64,000 nucleotides of DNA. Origin: Hypomesus transpacificus (taxonomy: Eukaryota > Chordata > Actinopteri > Osmeriformes > Osmeridae). Both the position numbers and the translations under genes were made by a program. The notes under the pieces are model-generated. The model saw nothing but the letters and a program-made list of their open reading frames with translations, had not been told where the DNA came from and ran no database searches. The stretch lies in NCBI RefSeq assembly GCF_021917145.1, contig NC_061061.1:11943448-12007447 (forward strand). The letters run 5' to 3'. How positions within the stretch are numbered: the stretch's first letter is position 1; each line of letters opens with the position of its first letter. Positions 38,844 through 52,378 of the stretch are shown piece by piece.

Positions 38844-40070
38844 GTTACTTCAAAAAGCTAATTTAGCTAGCCGTTGCTAGCTAAAAAGTCGGTTCTCTGG
38901 CCTCAGTGCACCTTCGATGGTATCCTTTAAAAACAGTTAGCTGTTTGAAATAGATGTGCTTGAAGGCACACCAAAATACCTATGTAAATCGTACTTTGTT
39001 CACGCCTTAGTAGAGCCTAAATCATTTGACAGCCAGGTAGGTTTTTCCCCTGCAAGTTATTTTTCCACTGTTGATTGCACATGAAAACGGAAGTCAGGCT
39101 GACAAAGGAAGCAAAAACGTCAGGAAGCCAAAACAAGAAAGATGTTGATATTTCCACAATAAATCAGCAGGCCGTCCGATTCAAATGTGTCTCCTTTAAA
39201 CACGGCATTAAACAATCCGTTCAAAAGTCGTGGTGGTATATGTCAACCTTTTAAATATCAAATGACCCCGTACACGCCTGCAGCCCTCAAGATAGAATTA
39301 AGCGAAATGTCAATAAAAAGGGGGAGGCAACATCCGGAAGTGACGCAGACTGAATGCTGAAATGGCGTTGATACGTGCCTGTGTGATCTGCGTCATGCAC
39401 CTGCCCTTGTGCAAAACTGCATGCAAAATACCTGTGGCCAAATTGGGTAACTTTAAAAACATATATGTTTTACCCTCACTATTGGGAGTTAACGGAGGAA
39501 AAGCGTACACTATTATCATTGATGCAAACACTATGAGTATATACTATTATGCCAAGAGGTTGACAATTAGATTTCTGAAGATTGGGAGAAAAGATAACAG
39601 TGTAGGTTTCCATGACACCCCAAATAATCCTGGTTATGGTGCTAATGCACTTGATCAGAAAAGCCCATTCAAAACCATAGCAATAGGGTTTGAGATCAAT
39701 TGGAGACAACTGGAAGAGATCATTCATAAATTAAGAGGGGGACCGTGTTTCCTTTGTAGATACAGATGTGCTGGATTGCATTTTTCTATGGGGTCTCTGA
39801 CCGGGCCCCTAAATTCTCTCAACGTTTTCAAAGCGATTTAATTAAGGGTCGATTCATTATGTTGCTTGGATGTGGCTTGTAAATTATGAGGCCATGACAG
39901 TACTGTACATAGGTACAGTCAGTTCATGCAAATGTTTCTATATCTCAGAATGACTTTTCGGTTTTCCCAACACAACTGGCAAAAATGTCGCACTCTGTCT
40001 TTAGATGGCAGCACTGTAAATAATTTGTGTTAACTACTGCAAAATACAGAAAAGGAAGAACAGGACTAGA
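38844..40070. other. mlf2-cdc42 divergent intergenic region
   Basis: Lies between the mlf2 start (minus) and the cdc42 leader (plus). It contains one unassigned 159-codon open frame (39362-39841) and otherwise no recognised feature. Confidence 0.4.
39362..39841 (+). CDS. unassigned 159-codon open reading frame
   Basis: Single-exon frame starting ATGGCGTTGATACGTGCC and ending TAA. I do not recognise the product. It begins with a Cys-rich hydrophobic stretch (ACVICVMHLPLCKTACKIPV) followed by a mixed segment with FHDTPNNPGYGANAL and WRQLEEIIHKLRGG. Its composition is more AT-rich than the confirmed exons nearby, and there are no flanking splice sites that join it to mlf2 or cdc42. In 64 kb an open frame of this length can arise by chance or from an old transposon. 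It could be a small lineage-specific gene, a transposable-element fragment, or noise. Confidence 0.2.
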   Translation: MALIRACVICVMHLPLCKTACKIPVAKLGNFKNIYVLPSLLGVNGGKAYTIIIDANTMSIYYYAKRLTIRFLKIGRKDNSVGFHDTPNNPGYGANALDQKSPFKTIAIGFEINWRQLEEIIHKLRGGPCFLCRYRCAGLHFSMGSLTGPLNSLNVFKAI

Positions 40071-40130
40071 CTTGCGCAGTAGTTTGACGCAAACCCGGAT
40101 GTAACCAACGCCTAATTGCCGGAGAGAACG
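40070..40130 (+). other. candidate 5' UTR exon of the cdc42 paralogue
   Basis: The sequence GCCGGAGAGAACG followed by GTGAGTGC at 40131 is a strong donor. The first coding exon at 41342 begins directly at a TCCTTGTAG acceptor, so an upstream noncoding exon is required. The 5' limit is a guess. Confidence 0.45.
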
Positions 40131-41341
40131 GTGAGTGCTTCTACGAAATATAAAGATGTTTAACTTAGTCATGTCTATAAGGGTAGATTTGGACATGTTA
40201 GTTCCCTTGTTAACCTGTACAAACAGTAACTTGACATAGTAAGGCTGTCAATTTTACGTTACCGCTGTCTATGCCCATGCCATGGACATCTGAAAATACC
40301 GAGCGAGCAAGTTTAGAGCTAGCTCGTTTACTTTAGCTTGTGCGGTGGGGCCAGCTAGCTTGTCGTCTTGCCTGCTTGCTACAGCCAATTAAAACATTTC
40401 TGCGGAATAACACAGTCTTGTTTATCTGGGATCCATTACTTTAGAAGTGGTCAGATGGTTTGATGCAAATTCGTTTTTTTTTGTTAGCCTTGTGTGCTAA
40501 CTAACTTCTGAAAGTGTTCAGAGCTAGGCTAACATCATGGTGTTGAGGCCCCGGTACACGTTTGATGATGTTAATTACATCTAGATAGCCTGCTTGCAAC
40601 ACCCTTCTAATAATACATTGTTAACTTGTAAAATTGCCTGTAAATTAGCAGTAGAAATGTATCTTATAATCATTTGTATTATCTTGGCTGGTTGCCAAGA
40701 AACGATTGCCGGTTCTGCTAGAATGCAGGCAACTTAATGACGATTGTAAACCACGTCAATAATATTTGGAATGCAAGAATGCGGAAGAATGAATGGAAGA
40801 ACGAATTTCCACTCAGACTTTTTAATACTTTCAATACAGTGTGTAACGTTTAATACATTACATACTTTAATTGAGTTTCTCAATGTGGCTTAGTGTCACC
40901 ATTCGATGTGGCAATGGCTGTTTTACGGCTATCCCGGCCAAAGCTAAGATAGTCTATATTATAGCTGTTTACATTAACGTCCTTGTAAAGTTTGGGCCAT
41001 ACTTGTAGTATCAGCATTTTTGCTTTATATTGATGTCAGTGTCATTACAAAATATAACGATTTAGAGGGGCAGGTTAATACAAAAGTGAAACAAGGTACG
41101 ATATGGGGGAGGAGTTAAGGGTTGTTGGCCCCTCCTTCTTCATACCAAATTTTTCCGTGTAATAAAATATACCACGTAATATGTTGCCACACAGCAGTAC
41201 CTATGTACCTGTTATCAATGTTAATGGTCACTTACAGTAACCTATTTCCCAGGTCTTTAATGTGTCCTGTGTAGATAATGTTACACACTATGTACATCAT
41301 CCTATGTACATCATCCTAATGCACTCTGTTTCTCCTTGTAG

Positions 41342-43743
<2,402 letters not shown>

Positions 43744-43970
43744 ACGGGGCAGAGAACTGGTTGAGGTCGCAAGGAAACTGTTTAGGAGTGGAAGACAACT
43801 AACTTGAGAAGCAGATCAATGGCCAGCATGACAGGACAAAAACAGTGAGCTGGGTTTGAGGTGACATGACTTGTGAGTCACATTCCATACATGCATACAA
43901 TAATTGTGCCTTCTGACTATGTGTGGACAGAGGGGGACAGAACCAGGATTCCTTTTAAGCAGTAGATGCA

Positions 43971-43976
43971 AATAAA
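43971..43976 (+). terminator. cdc42 paralogue poly(A) signal (proximal)
   Basis: AATAAA 228 bp after the stop codon. A second, distal AATAAA lies at 44674-44679, just before the convergent wnt4b signal. Confidence 0.5.
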
Positions 43977-44844
43977 ACTGAACTTTAATCTCCATTCTGC
44001 CCCCCCCCCTTCTGTAGATACTCTTTTAAAAATTGCAGTGTTTCCCCAACCCTTACATAGATGGGACAGGCCCCCCTCCGCTTAGCACCATTGTACCCCC
44101 CCACTCCAAAACCAATATTTACATTCAAGGGCTGCAGCTGGTTACAATTGAAAACAAGGATGTTTTCAGCCTTAATTGTTACCCTTAGGGGACATTTGTG
44201 CCTAGCTGTGGAAAGTACTGAGGGGGGAAGTCACTCAATCAACTTAATTTTCTCTTGTAGTCACTTTGAGTTGCGAACACACAATATATTTGATCCACTC
44301 CAGCCCAGGTAAGCAAGCTATAATGGTCACCTTCCTCCTTAGCGAACTTTGAGAACACCATGTGCATTTTGGCCTCAGATTCCATAGCCTTATGCAGGTG
44401 ACGCATTGAACTGAATTTATTATATTTTATTCCTCCTTATTTGTGTATGTTGTATTAATTGTCTGCCTGTTTGTTCTTACGGGGAAATTATAGTGGTTCT
44501 TCAGTTTAAAACTTGAGTTTTTTGACTAGGCTTACAACTTGATTAGAATTGATAATATAATGAGATGTGCTGTAATATTTTTCATAGTTGATTTTAATCT
44601 TGATAGCAGTGGTAATTATTACAGATGATAACATTTTCATAGTAAACGCCTAGGTGTTTGTAATCACGTTTGTAATAAAACGGTCTAACTGACAAACTGT
44701 ATTTCCCAAGTAGCCTTATTCTTTAAAAAAAAAATATATAAATGTTTTATGTCATGTGGTATTTAAAAGTTCGAACTTCCACACACTGCTGAAGACCTTT
44801 TGGGCGTTTCATACACACGACAGGAAATGATAGTTGAAAATACC

Positions 44845-44850
44845 TTTATT
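44845..44850 (-). terminator. wnt4b poly(A) signal candidate
   Basis: AATAAA on the minus strand about 910 bp after the wnt4b stop, facing the distal cdc42 signal at 44674-44679. Confidence 0.4.
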
Positions 44851-45757
44851 TGACCAAGCCAACTGTGCAGAACACATGCAGCAGCAACATCGTGAGTGTT
44901 TGTCATGAGGCAGATGAACTAGGTAACTGTTTAGGGGTTTCTGATGGTGTATGAAAGCTATGAGGGACACAGATATACAAATAAATAAAGACAGAATTAA
45001 GGCCAAAGACATAAATACAGGTAAATGTACAAAGACTGTTGCTAACCTATTGAATGATATCAAACCATAGTTATGAAGATGGATAAAAGAAAAAGTAGGT
45101 GCTGTAGTTTCCCCCGTTAGTTATGGTTAATTTCAGCTTTAAAAGCTTTGTCAGTTAGAGTTAATATTAACTGTGTGGGTTTGTGCATGCGCGTGCCTCT
45201 GAAGGATAAAAGTCAAGTGTGAATTACCTAACAGATGCCACCTCTTACTGCCCCATACAAGGTTAATGGTCCCTCGTTTTTTGTGGAAAACTCTGGACTA
45301 AAAGGGCGCACCTTTTGTGTGTTGAAAAGACTTGGAATGAAGATTAATGCAGTAACTATCCTTCTTTCCATAGGGGTTAGTCTAACTCTACAGTCTGCCA
45401 CTAGAGGTCATGTGAGAGGTCACTTGGCCTTCTCAGGCTAGCCCTGACAGAGGTCATTGTCCTCACTCTTTCAGTACAGCAGTACTTCCCTCACCACTGC
45501 CTTCTGGAACGTCTGGTCAGGTCTATAGTTATATCTAAGCAGTGCTCTAGAATGTCTGGGCAGTGTCGTGGATTAAAATGTCTGGTTTGCGTTGTGTTCT
45601 AGAATGCCTAGCTGACCTCACGTTCTAGAACGCTCGATGTATGTTGTGTCCTAAGGGCATCTGTGTTGTTTAACGTGTTTGAAATGTGCTGGCATTACGT
45701 TTCAAAGCATGTTCCTCCTGACCAATGCTTTGGGTTCTGCATAGCTGGGGTTCTCCC

Positions 45758-48700
45758 TCATTCTCTGCAGGTGTGGATCAGGACCGTGTTCTTGCACTGC
45801 TGGCAGCGGACGGAGCAACACCAGGAGAACTTGCAGGAGCAGCGTTGGACGACCTCCGCCCTGCCGGCCCTGTACCCTGGCCCACAGCACACCAGCTCGC
45901 ACCCGTCTGGGGCCAGTCTGGAGGTACCTGGAGTTGGGAGAAGAGGCACAAGGAAATACTTTAATTCTGTCCAAGACAAAAAAACAATTTCCTTACGGCA
46001 GTGTTTTCCAACCCTAGTTTTATTGGGGTGGCAGCTGCCACCCCAATAAAAAATACTGCCACCCCAACATTTGTATTTTTATTTGTTTATGCATTTAGCA
46101 GATGCTTTTATCCAAAGCGACTTCCAAAAGCGAGCTATACAAAAGTGCGTAGGTCTCTGATCATAACAACGAGATAGCCCCAAACATTGCGGGTAGCCAA
46201 AACATGAAGCATACATTGTGAAAAAACAGTCCCAAAGGGAAGAACCATAAGAGTATGTAGTGAAACAAGTTACAATTTAACAACGTGAACCTCAATCTTC
46301 CCATGGAAAAATATTATTTGTACATTACAGAACATTTCAATAAATAATATTAATGTTACTGTTTAATTTAAACTACAATGTTCTAGCCTAATCATTTACC
46401 ATAGGGAGTACTGTACCCCCTACCTTGGGTTTGATTTGCCTCCAGAAGGCCACCCAACAATTTCCTTCTGCCACCCCATTGCCACCCCGAATGAAAATCT
46501 CTATATCCGCCCCTGCTGATGATAACGCTCCATTCATTTGAATCAGTTGTGTTAAAAGCTGGAGCAGATAAACATGCATTCACTAAGTTTGAGTGTGTCT
46601 CTCACCGTTACAGCGCCTGCCAGCGGTACCCGGGATGCCGTTGTCGGGGTCGAGACGGCAAAAGTCCGGAGAAGCTGAGAGGTACACTAAGTCTCTGGCG
46701 GCGGGCGGCTTGACCTGGGGATCACGGGGCAGTAGGGCCGTCCTGGAGCCTATGCGGGAGAGACGAACCTGATGAGAGGGCAGAGGGAGAGGAGGAAGTG
46801 AGGAGGGGATGACCTCGTTAGACTTCTTCTGTTAAGGCCCGTTCACACCAACGGACGATAACGAAAACTTGAACTTTAAAGATAGTTTTAAGAATCGTTT
46901 TATATTTAAAACAATAGCTAAGTCCACACCACAACTATAACAACGACTATATAGCGGAACGATATAGTTCAGAGATCACTTTCAGAACAATTCTGTCCAG
47001 CTGATGAACTATAAAACACTAAACCAATCAGAATCATCCGAATTGAAAGCGCTCGCCCATTTAAAATGAAATTGCAGAGAAGCTAATCGCCGATGTAGGT
47101 GCGAAACGCTAATAAAGTAAACGTTATAGTTAGGCCTATAGTTCTCGTTATCGTCCTTAGTGTGAACTGGCCTGACAAAAGTGGGAGAAGAAAGGTAAGC
47201 TACCTCTGTTGCTCCGTCGAAACGCTCCTTCAGCACAGCGCCAACACGACGGAAAGGAGGCATGACCTTCCAGCAGGTTCTCAACTCGCAGGAGCCCGAG
47301 ACGCCGTGACACTTACACTCCACCTGCATGTTGTGGAGGATGGCCTGGAGAAGAGAGATGATATTAGCCAACAGTCAATCCAAATGACTGGGAGTCAGAT
47401 GGCTGAGCGGTGAGGGAGTCGGGCTAGTAATCAAAATGTTATGTGGTTATAAGGTTAAATGACTAAATGTAAATGCGTTGGTCAAGATGGGGATAAATCT
47501 TGGGATGGGGGACGGACCTTTCGCCCCGCCTCGTTGTTATGGATGTTCATGAGTGGACGTCCTGCTGACAGCCCTTTGGCACGCTCGGGCTCATCTGCGA
47601 ATGTCTGGGAGAAGGCCACACCGTAAGAGAGGTTGTCGCTGCAGCCTGACCACTGGAACCCTGTAAAGCAGATTCAAAGTGACAACACACCGTTCAATAT
47701 TGTGTTTCGTGTATTTACTTGTATTACAATTTTGACAAAGCAGGGCTTCCGTTAAAAAAGGACTCCCTGAGTGACCAAAGAAAGGCTGCTCGGAAAAGCT
47801 TGACATCCTTCTACTTTGCCATCTTCCAGGGAGACGGGTGCCAAGTCTCTCTCTGTGAAACAGAGCCGAGGAGGTTTCTCTGTAGAGGATTCCAGATGGC
47901 TCCTTTGACTCACCCTCAGGGCTGACACCTCTGACCTTCCTGTCACAGCCACATCTCTCTAGCTCCCCTCGGCTGCAACCTCGCGTTACCGCCATCGCCA
48001 CCGCCGCAGAGGACAGGGCGTGCACAAAAGCTGCCTCACGCGTGCCTGGTTGACAAGATTAAAGAAAGAAAAAAACTGATGGCTTTCGATAACTTGTGGT
48101 TCTGTACAAGTAAAGGTTATTAATGCAAACCACTGATTTCACGTTTAGACGTAAAAATACAGGTGATAGCTTTCTGGACTTACAGGGAAGAGTTAATACT
48201 TTATCAGCTTGTTTGGACAACATGGAAGTTTACCTTGGTTCATGACTCGGCCAAACACGTTGAGTCCGCGAGGCGTGGTGGAGCAGTTCCACCTGCGATT
48301 CCTGAACTGGTGCTGGCACTGAGGAAGACAAAGTAAAGTCAGACAGAGCTTGGTGTTTACCAGACACAACAGAACATCAGAATTTGGGAAGAAAAACAGC
48401 CAGAATCGAAGATGGTGTCAATAATGAAGACCCTACTTCCGTTTCTGACACTAAGAACATTACATTTAGCCATTTAGCAGACGCTCTTATCCAGAGCGAC
48501 TTACAGTAAGTACAGGGACATTCCCCCCGAGGCAAGTAGGGTGAAGTGCCTTGCCCAAGGACACAACGTCATTTGGCACGGTGGGGAATCGATCCGGCAA
48601 CCTTCTGATTACTAGCCCGACTCCCTCACCCCTCAGCCATCTGACTCCCTGATGAAGAAACACTCCCTAATCAGTACCTCTTCTATGACCATCTCGGCAG

Positions 48701-49350
48701 CCTTGCGTACGGACTCCATGACCTCCCCCCGTGCCCTGCACACCCCCACCTGCCCTGCCGTCAGGCCTTTCAGTCGTCCGCAGGGGGCAACACCTGACAC
48801 AGGCCGCGAGCGAGGCAGCCTCGCCAGGGAGCTAGGAGAGAGGAGGGGGGGGAGACAAACATGGGGGACAGTGGTGTGTGTGTGTGTGTATGTTGGGGGG
48901 TGTAGTATGGGGAGAGGAGACAGAAGGGGAGGGTCGGGAAAGCACAGGAAGGCGAATGTGGGGAGAGAAGGGAGGAGAAGAGGGGAGTGGGGGGGTGGGG
49001 GTAGGGTGTGATAAAGAGAAGAGGGCATGGATGGAAAGAGGGTTTTAGGGAGAGAGGAAGACCACCAAACAAAAGCAACAGAGAGTGCACAGTGAAGGGA
49101 GGGAGAGAGAGCAAAAGAAAGAGAAAAGGTCAGTGAGAAAGAGACAAAGAGAGAAAGGGGAGAGACAGAAAGAGATTTAGAGACACGTCACCATCTTTTA
49201 AAAGTTATAGCATGACAAACAAACTCCCTCTTTTTCTTTCTCTCCCGAACGCCAGACTTACAGCCAGTTGGTTGCCATGGTTGGGTGGGTTTCCCATAGC
49301 AACAGCAGGAGGAGTTGTGCCGTGAGATTGACAGCGAAGACAGTTGGCAT
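45758..49350 (-). CDS. wnt4b: Wnt4-family secreted ligand (Wnt4b)
   Basis: Eight exons (high to low): 49350-49262, 48831-48678, 48318-48234, 48045-47914, 47660-47518, 47344-47204, 46768-46606, 45927-45758, totalling 1077 nt and 358 residues with all phases closed. The product has a signal peptide ([10 protein letters not shown] then six Leu), then NWLSLARL like WNT4's [78 protein letters not shown], the palmitoleoylation site HGVSGSC (Ser217), [11 protein letters not shown] and the Cys-rich end [16 protein letters not shown]. Sequence and the neighbouring cdc42 gene point to the second Wnt4, kept in fishes and lost in mammals. The segment around residues 35-60 is divergent from WNT4 but keeps its Cys. 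Secreted Frizzled ligand; expected in neural and gonad/kidney patterning by family knowledge. Confidence 0.94.
45999..46515 (-). mobile_element. composite hAT-like repeat (wnt4b intron)
   Basis: The right end reads CAGGGGCGGATATAGAGATT on the minus strand, followed by repeated GGGGTGGCA blocks. The left end has CAGTGTTTTCCAACCCTAG and an inverted GGGGTGGCAGCTGCCACCCC. A short SINE/LINE-type tail (ATGCATTTAGCAGATGCTTT) lies near 46090. The exact borders of the parts are uncertain. Confidence 0.5.
46836..47172. mobile_element. MITE with 28-bp TIRs (wnt4b intron)
   Basis: Ends GGCCCGTTCACACCAACGGA and, inverted, GGCCAGTTCACACTAAGGAC, both continuing CGATAACGA. About 337 bp with no coding capacity. 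Its right end is only 31 bp from the exon boundary at 47204. Confidence 0.8.
47390..47475 (+). mobile_element. SINE copy 7, internally deleted (wnt4b intron)
   Basis: Head GTCAGATGGCTGAGCGG to TAGTAATCA joined almost directly to the tail GACTAAATGTAAATG. The core and B box are lost. Antisense to wnt4b. Confidence 0.8.
48458..48650 (-). mobile_element. tRNA-headed SINE, copy 8 (wnt4b intron)
   Basis: Full-length reverse copy (ACATTTAGCCATTTAGCAGA to CAGCCATCTGACTCCC). Same strand as wnt4b. Its head ends about 28 bp from the exon boundary at 48678. Confidence 0.9.
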
Positions 49351-52300
49351 CAGACTGTCTGTCTGTCTGTCTCCGTGTGTCAGTCGGTGTCCTTGGGCGG
49401 CAATCTGCCCGTTTCCACGGTTACGCCGCGTTGTCCCCGAGACGATGGGATCTGTTCTAGTTTTGTTATTCTGTTCCTGCTTCTCTGCTTGGGGATGATC
49501 CCCTCATATCTGTTGATGCAAAAACACAACTCTATTTTAAGGTTAAGGACCGTTTTGTCACCTTTATTTGAATGATTTCAATTTCTACTGTTTCACGGTT
49601 TTTCCACTGTGACAGAAGTAGCCTGCGAGTGCAATTGATTTAAATACAAAACATATTGAATTAACACTCTTCAAAACTGTTATTTTTATATACATACAGC
49701 AGAGGGAGCTATCCAATTTGTAATTCACTTTTCTACATCACAATCTTGTCAACGCTGACACTGAAACACCAGACCCATTTCCAGAAGTCAGGCAATGGAT
49801 TTAGTCACTTACCAGTTCATGTCCAGTTGTCATTCAAAAGTTGTCTTTTTTTTGAGACACGTTTAAAGTAGAAAATTATTCCAGATTCTCAGTGAACAGT
49901 AGTGGTAATGTTGTCACAGTGCTTTCCACACTGTTGTAAAAACAGAACCATGCTTCTAAGTAGTTATCGTCATACACTTTAAGTCATCCAGATACAGGTT
50001 AAGAAAGATGTGCCCAGATATCCAATGCCTTAGACCAAACAAATCACTTACATTTATGACAAAATTATCTTTTTTTTGTTCTATTTTGTTTTGGAGAGAA
50101 ATATTTTGATCTTCACGCCAAAAGAAAAACGGCTAAAAAATTCTGCAAATATGCCACTACTAAAACTCAACAGAATCCAATATAGTCACTCAAAGGTGAG
50201 GTGGTGAATATGCAAAAAAAGAAAATAAAAAATAAGCATTGTGGCTGTGCCTTGTTGCTTCCTCGGTTCCTTGCCCTGGTTAAGGAAACAAATGTGTCCA
50301 GTGCTGTAAAAGACAGAAAGGAAGAGTGAGAATGGTGGGAATGGAGTGATGGGTTATAAAGGAGGTAGAGAGCGAGGGATGGGAGAGAGAGAGAGAACAG
50401 GAGTGATGTAGGGTGACAGGGAGGGAGGGAGGGGTAATGGTTACACTACAGTACATTAACATTGACACTGAGCAATGGTGTGGTTTCCATTGTGCATGTT
50501 TAGCACAGGACATAATATGTGACCCGGACCGGAGATAGTCAGAATTCTGCTGAATGGTTAATTCAACTGTGTGTATGTGTGTTTGTGTGTGTGTGTGTCT
50601 TTTAATGTGTGTGTCCGCGCCTAAGCCTGTTCCTATGCATCCACTTGTGAGTGTGTGTGTGTTTTTTGCGTGTCTGTGTGCTCAGCATCTGTTTCCAAGA
50701 AGTTTAAGAGACCCAGTGAGACCCTGTTAGACCATGTCCCTGTTAATTGTGTGGTACAATAGCAATACCAGGTTCCCATTGCAGGAACACTATGTATTTG
50801 ACTTAGATCGACAACAGAAACAGAAACCACGGCTCGTGAGACCATCCTAGCCAGTCTTCATTCAAGAATCGCAACTCAAAGCATTTTCCTGTATATATGT
50901 ATGTGAGAAAGTGTCTTACCTAATGTTTAATTTTCCCAAACTTTGTTGCTCTTTTTACGAGTTGCCCCACCCCCTTTTCAATCTCCCCCCCCATTTGCCC
51001 TCTCGTTCTCTCTTTCTTTCCCTTTCTATATTGTCTTAGAAGAAGGGGTGACATTTAAACAAGAGGAAGAAAACTCACCAACGACAAATATTGGAACTGA
51101 GGGAAATAAATCACGAGATGGAAGGAGGGAGGGAAGGAAGGAGAGGTGTGGAAGGAGACTACTGGGGTGTTAAAGGAAAGCTAGGAACAAAAAACTGTAA
51201 AAGGCGAAGCGCATTTCAGATATGTTTATTTGATATGAATTAATATTTTCTTAGGGTTAGAGTAGAAGAGAAGATAGATAACCAAAGTACAGAACGTAGT
51301 ACCTGTCAGGTACTATTCACAGGTGTAAGGGTACAGTTTTCATTACATGACTACAAACTACGACTACTTTATCTTAAGTCTTTATCTTAAGTCATTGTTC
51401 CGTTTATCTTGCTTGAATCCCTCAAGTTTCTCAGAATAACTTGTGAATGGGAACAGTGATGTCATCGACTATCATAAACTTCACAACTCCTGAAGACGTG
51501 CTGTCAATTGGTCAGTACCAGATCCAAGCATCGTCTCAGCTTTGCAGCCAGTTAATGCTCTGCTGAATCAATCTCAGAATGGACACAAAGCTCTTCTGCC
51601 TGCAGGCTAGCACCACGGTTAGCATCTCGTCCACCTGAATCCTATGAAGCCCAGTGGATCATGAACAAATTAATAAATAACCCTCCCCTCGTCCACCATC
51701 CCACGTTTCCCTCTCTTGATTCATTCCCTCTCCCACCCTCAATACTCCCTAGCCCATCCTCCTCCTCCTCTCTCTTCCACGTCGCATTGCTCTTTTGTGT
51801 CTCAGTGACGTCTTCCTCCGTATCCCCCGGCAACACCATGGCGATGAGCTTGCCGCTGTCATGTCCGGCGCCTCCGTTGTGCTTGTGCCTTCGTCCCTTC
51901 GCCCCTCTCTCGTAAATAACTCCTCTTGTTCTTTATCTCTATCCAGCCCCTCTGTTTGCGTTCGTTTTATCATGCCAAGATGGCTTAGCTCTCCGAATGA
52001 CCAAAACCAGGTGGCAGGTGGGTAGAACGTGCTGTACAAGCAAACCTGGTGGTTGTGCCTTTGAGGAAACCTGTGCATACACCTGCTATTTGGTACTCCC
52101 TCAATGGCTAACTTTACTGTGCTGCAAGGGTTCCATGTGTTGTTTTTCTGATGATAGGAAGACTCTTTCTTTGTGAAGATATTAGTGAGTGATGTAGGGG
52201 CACGGCTATTTCAGATGAATTGTACGACTCTGCTGAACCCAGGCTAACCCACCCCTGTATCTCCACACTGGAAGTGCATGGGGGGGATGATGGTTATTAT

Positions 52301-52378
52301 TGGATGGCCAGTTGACCTCGTTCTGAAACCGCTGCCTCGGCTAACTATGAACTGCACGAGGACAAGCCCTCCTAAGGC
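49351..52378. other. wnt4b upstream region
   Basis: No coding exon recognised. It includes the presumed wnt4b promoter, a TCTG run near 49368, GA- and GT-rich patches (50380-50660) and otherwise unremarkable AT-rich DNA. Confidence 0.4.

Noticed and set aside
45235-45441. 68-codon frame beginning MPPLTAPYKVNG
   Set aside because: No recognised family, no splice context, and it lies in the region expected to be wnt4b 3' UTR antisense.
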